Source: Rhinopomastus cyanomelas (taxonomy: Eukaryota > Chordata > Aves > Bucerotiformes > Rhinopomastidae). Taken from it: a stretch of 64,000 bases of DNA. The stretch's first letter is position 1. Every line of letters begins with the position of its first letter. The stretch lies in the NCBI GenBank assembly GCA_013400115.1, contig VXBP01005607.1:233839-297838 (forward strand), in the 5' to 3' direction. Of the stretch, positions 60,849-64,000 are shown in pieces. The notes below the pieces were generated by a model. The model made no database searches, had not been told where the DNA came from, and was given only the letters and a program-made list of their open reading frames with translations. A program made the position numbers and the translations under genes.

Positions 60849-63800
60849 GTAAGTGAAGCTGTTTCTCAAATGTTTACAGCCTTCTCTCTCAGGAGATGAA
60901 ATAATGCTGTCACAATGCAAGCTGTCTTACAGACTTCACAGGAACATCACATAAGTGATGTACTGGTTCCTACTGTTAGAGTGTGAGTTTTGTAACTAGA
61001 GATGAGACTGGACATCAAAATTTAGAGGAATAGATCCCTTTTAATCCATTGGAGGTGTGATGCTGTGGTGTTAACAACATGATGAGAGTTAAATAGAGAT
61101 GATTTGATAGGATATGGGTGGGCATGGAATGACACTGTGAACAGAGTGTGAGCGAGATTAAGTGTGAATCGTGTGTGGAAAGAACAAAAACCACCTGGAG
61201 GTATGGAGAGATCCTTGCCTGTGTCCCTTACTAGTTGTTGTTGTTGCTAGAAGACTGAACAGCATAGATCACTAAAATTACTTGGAGCAGACCCTCACAA
61301 AAGAGAGGAGTGAGGCAGATCTGAGTTATTTGGAGTTATTCTAAAATCTCGTCGATGGGATTATAAATTGATTATTTCTTATATCTGTGTCTATTTAAGA
61401 CCTCAGTCAAGACTTCTTTGCCAGTATAACTGGCTTACTTGAATTGTTAATACAAGTTTAAATTCGGGCTTTAAAGAAGTGGGTAAGAGAGGAAGATAAT
61501 GGGCTGTCCCAGTGCTGGGAGATCTAATCTTACCTGTAGAGCTGTCCGCTGTTTAGGAATGTCACTGCTTCACTTCAAATCTGTGTATGACCAATGTCTT
61601 ATTAGCATTTATTCAAGATAAGTTATTCTTCTGCAATATAAAAATAACTGTGATCTATAATGAAGCAGAAGCATTTTTGATGCTCTATGCAATGACTCTG
61701 CAGTCACTAAACTGCGCGAGGGAGGCATTAATGAACAAACAGGCACATTTCTCTAGTGGGAAGTTTCTAAAAATACCTGTGTGTCTACATTATCCGCAGA
61801 GTTTTGACAAATAGTGTAATTGAGCATACTTGTGTGTTTAATTAAAGACATTAATGAAACTGTAAAGTTTTGATAAAGATTATTTTGAAGGAGAGTTCTG
61901 TTCATGCTGCGTGTAAGCCCTTTGAAATAATTTAAATGTAACTTGAGAAGTGAGCGGTGAGGCTTTGTTTGTTGATCTGAATGATACCGTACAATTGTGA
62001 ACATGTACTCATTTTGGGATAGATAATAGACAGAAGCTGTGCTATACTGTGATTTGAGTGTAAAAACTAGTGACTCCTAGAGAGCCGGCTCTTCCTGGAC
62101 AGTCAACAAAGCACCTGGGGGTGACGTGAAAGCTAACGGAACAGGGCACTTCCCATTCACCTTTCTAAAATACATAAGGATGTGATGCACGTTTAGTAAA
62201 ATGATTTTTATAACATAAAAAAAGACAATTCTTAACTAATTATGAGAAGAATAATTACTGGCTTTCTGTATTGGTTTAGTATGAGAGAAAAGCAAGGCCG
62301 TGTAGATTCCCTGAGTGATCATGAACCAGGAATAGAAGTTCACCTTGTCTTTCTGAGGTGAATAAATAGCTTGTAAAACAAACCAGTTTAAGCTGGTGTC
62401 ATTTAACCTTTGCCTGGAGTTGCACAGAAAGTTATTTGTGTTCTCATATTGAATACCAGACAGAGGGGAAAAGGCACCTACCTAATTTAAAAGCAAACAA
62501 AAACAATGCCTAGCCAAAACCACCAAGTGGTCATTTCAAATTAGTGTAGAAAATGCGTACGGAATAAGATTTCTGCCCCCGTTGCCCTGCAAACACACTG
62601 TGGTGGTCTTGTTTTAGATACTAACTTTGTTTCAGAGGGCAGTGGCTAGAACTGTATTCTGTCCTGTTTGCTCAGCTGGTTAGATAAGAATTTCTGTATT
62701 GAACTCGACAAAATCTATGGGTACCTCATAAAGGAATGGTTTTCATTTAGGTTGCAAGTCCAAGTACATTTCTTCAGCAGCACTCATATCTTGAGTGCAT
62801 ATTGGTTATTTGTGTCCTTATCTTGTTTGTTTAGCTAGTCCAGCTGTTTGTGCAGATGCCCAGTGGAATGGTTCAGGGAGATGTTTGCCAAAAAAATGCA
62901 GCCCCTTCTCCGGCCTTTACTGTCTTATTTCACAACTGGCTTGGTTCTTCAGCTCGATCACTGTATGATGCAGTGGGCAACTCTGCTGGCATTGCTGTGA
63001 TGGAACCAAGTGGACTAGAAAGGTCTGTGGGTGGAGGGCTACATCTGTTTTATTGGTACAGCTGCTTGATGTGGTCATCTGCTGTAATCGGGTGCCAAGG
63101 GATCTTGATGATTTATATTCTAGCCTGTTACCAAGAAAAACCTCTGCAGTTTTACAGATAAGTACTAGTACTTAGAATGGACATCCCGAGCCTGAGCCTC
63201 TCTTAATGCAATGAGAAGTAGAATTTGAGATCAGGTCTGCAGTTTCCAGGATCCTTCTTCCAGCCCTTCTTGTAGATGGTTGTTTTATTTGCTAATCTCT
63301 GGTAAGCTGAGACCTCCTCAGTTAGCCAGGAGGCTAAATTATGGAGAGTGGCTTGGTGAGCAATCATCCATCCATCCAGCTAAGTATCCTTGGGTGGAGA
63401 CCTCCGGCTCCATAGATTTCTGTGAGCCTAAGTGGCACAATAGGTCATTGATCATTTCCTCTGGGATTCTGTGGGTACTGTGCTGCATTCTGCCCCCATC
63501 TTTAAATTCAGTGGACTTGGAACTTGGAAGACAACTGGCATTGTTGGTGAAGACCAAGGCAGAGTAGTAGCTCAGCCTTTTCCTTGTCTGGGGACCTGTG
63601 ATATCAGCAGCTAATCTGACATATGTGAAGCTAATGGCTTTGGTCTTACTATGTTGTTAATTAACTATTCCATCAAAACTTTCCTGTCCCTCAGTGCTAG
63701 TTGGAATATTTTTGTATGTATTCTACATTACCATTCTTCTAGGACAGTGACTTAGTTTAACAGGTGTGCTTTGAGTGTTGACTGCCTCCGTGCCCCTGGA

Positions 63801-64000
63801 GGACAGCAGAAAATCTTTAATTCCAAGTATCATTAATTTCCTAAAAATCCTTGCTATGATAGTTTTGTGTGGTCAGAGACAGAATTGGCATAGTAAAGTA
63901 GTCAGGGGTTAGCAGTTTTGAAGTGAGATTGTCCTAATTTGTGGTTCTCTTGAAATGTGATAGTAAATGAACATTTCACTTTGACCACACACAGCCTTTT
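60849..64000 (+). other. TAX1BP1: TAX1BP1 intron 2 (5' part)
   Basis: Sequence after the exon 2 donor to the window edge. There are no CR1 copies. Two open frames near 62850-63161 and 63280-63567 resemble no protein I know, and the second shows no plausible splice signals. I treat the whole stretch as intron. Confidence 0.75.

Noticed and set aside
62850..63567. Two frames of about 100 codons after TAX1BP1 exon 2
   Set aside because: They do not match the expected next TAX1BP1 exon (V-G-W start). An acceptor-like TTGTTTGTTTAG precedes the first, but there is no matching protein sequence or supporting donor.

Overview
The window is nuclear DNA from a bird. Two things show this. About thirty CR1 retrotransposon fragments with the avian 3' end (consensus tail of the ATTCTATG type) are scattered over it. 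The two genes present are HIBADH and TAX1BP1, which are neighbours in amniotes on the centromeric side of the HOXA/EVX1 cluster. The CR1 copies are very similar to one another and cover roughly a tenth of the window by hand count. That fits a CR1-rich neoavian lineage, but I cannot name the species.

Layout. Positions 1 to about 47,150 hold the 5' half of HIBADH on the minus strand. Coding exon 1 is 47026-47107, exon 2 is 41372-41532, exon 3 is 38761-38870 and exon 4 is 36587-36708. All junctions are GT-AG and all phases join. Together they encode residues 1-158 plus part of 159, of a protein usually about 335 residues long. The remaining exons are not visible, so intron 4 fills at least the first 36.6 kb. 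HIBADH starts in a CpG island (about 46.8-47.65 kb) with two inverted CCAAT boxes 31 bp apart.

From about 47.2 to 57.8 kb lies a 10.6-kb head-to-head intergenic region. It holds an avian interspersed repeat made of degenerate short units (about 47.88-48.69 kb), several CR1 copies including one nested inside another, and otherwise unique AT-rich DNA. A second CpG island (about 57.55-58.48 kb) is the TAX1BP1 promoter, with GC boxes, an ETS site and a GATGGCGG (YY1-type) element. The first coding exon of TAX1BP1 is 60672-60848 on the plus strand and encodes the start of the SKICH domain. The rest of the gene lies beyond the right edge.

The two genes are not functionally linked: HIBADH is a mitochondrial valine-catabolism enzyme and TAX1BP1 is an autophagy receptor and ubiquitin-binding adaptor. 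What unites the region is its known role in other vertebrates as part of the distal regulatory landscape of HOXA/EVX1. The large introns may therefore matter more for regulation than for coding. Candidates are a CpG cluster at about 0.9-1.0 kb, a homeodomain-motif-rich block at 5.6-5.9 kb, and a CTCF motif with HOX13-like sites at 24.9-25.4 kb. Other structural points are two tandem amplifications of CR1 3' ends, two nested CR1 insertions, a duplicated hairpin sequence at 19.2/19.6 kb, and a strong-context internal ATG in HIBADH exon 2. I found no RNA gene, CRISPR array, operon or intact mobile element, and no clear sign of a new biological system.
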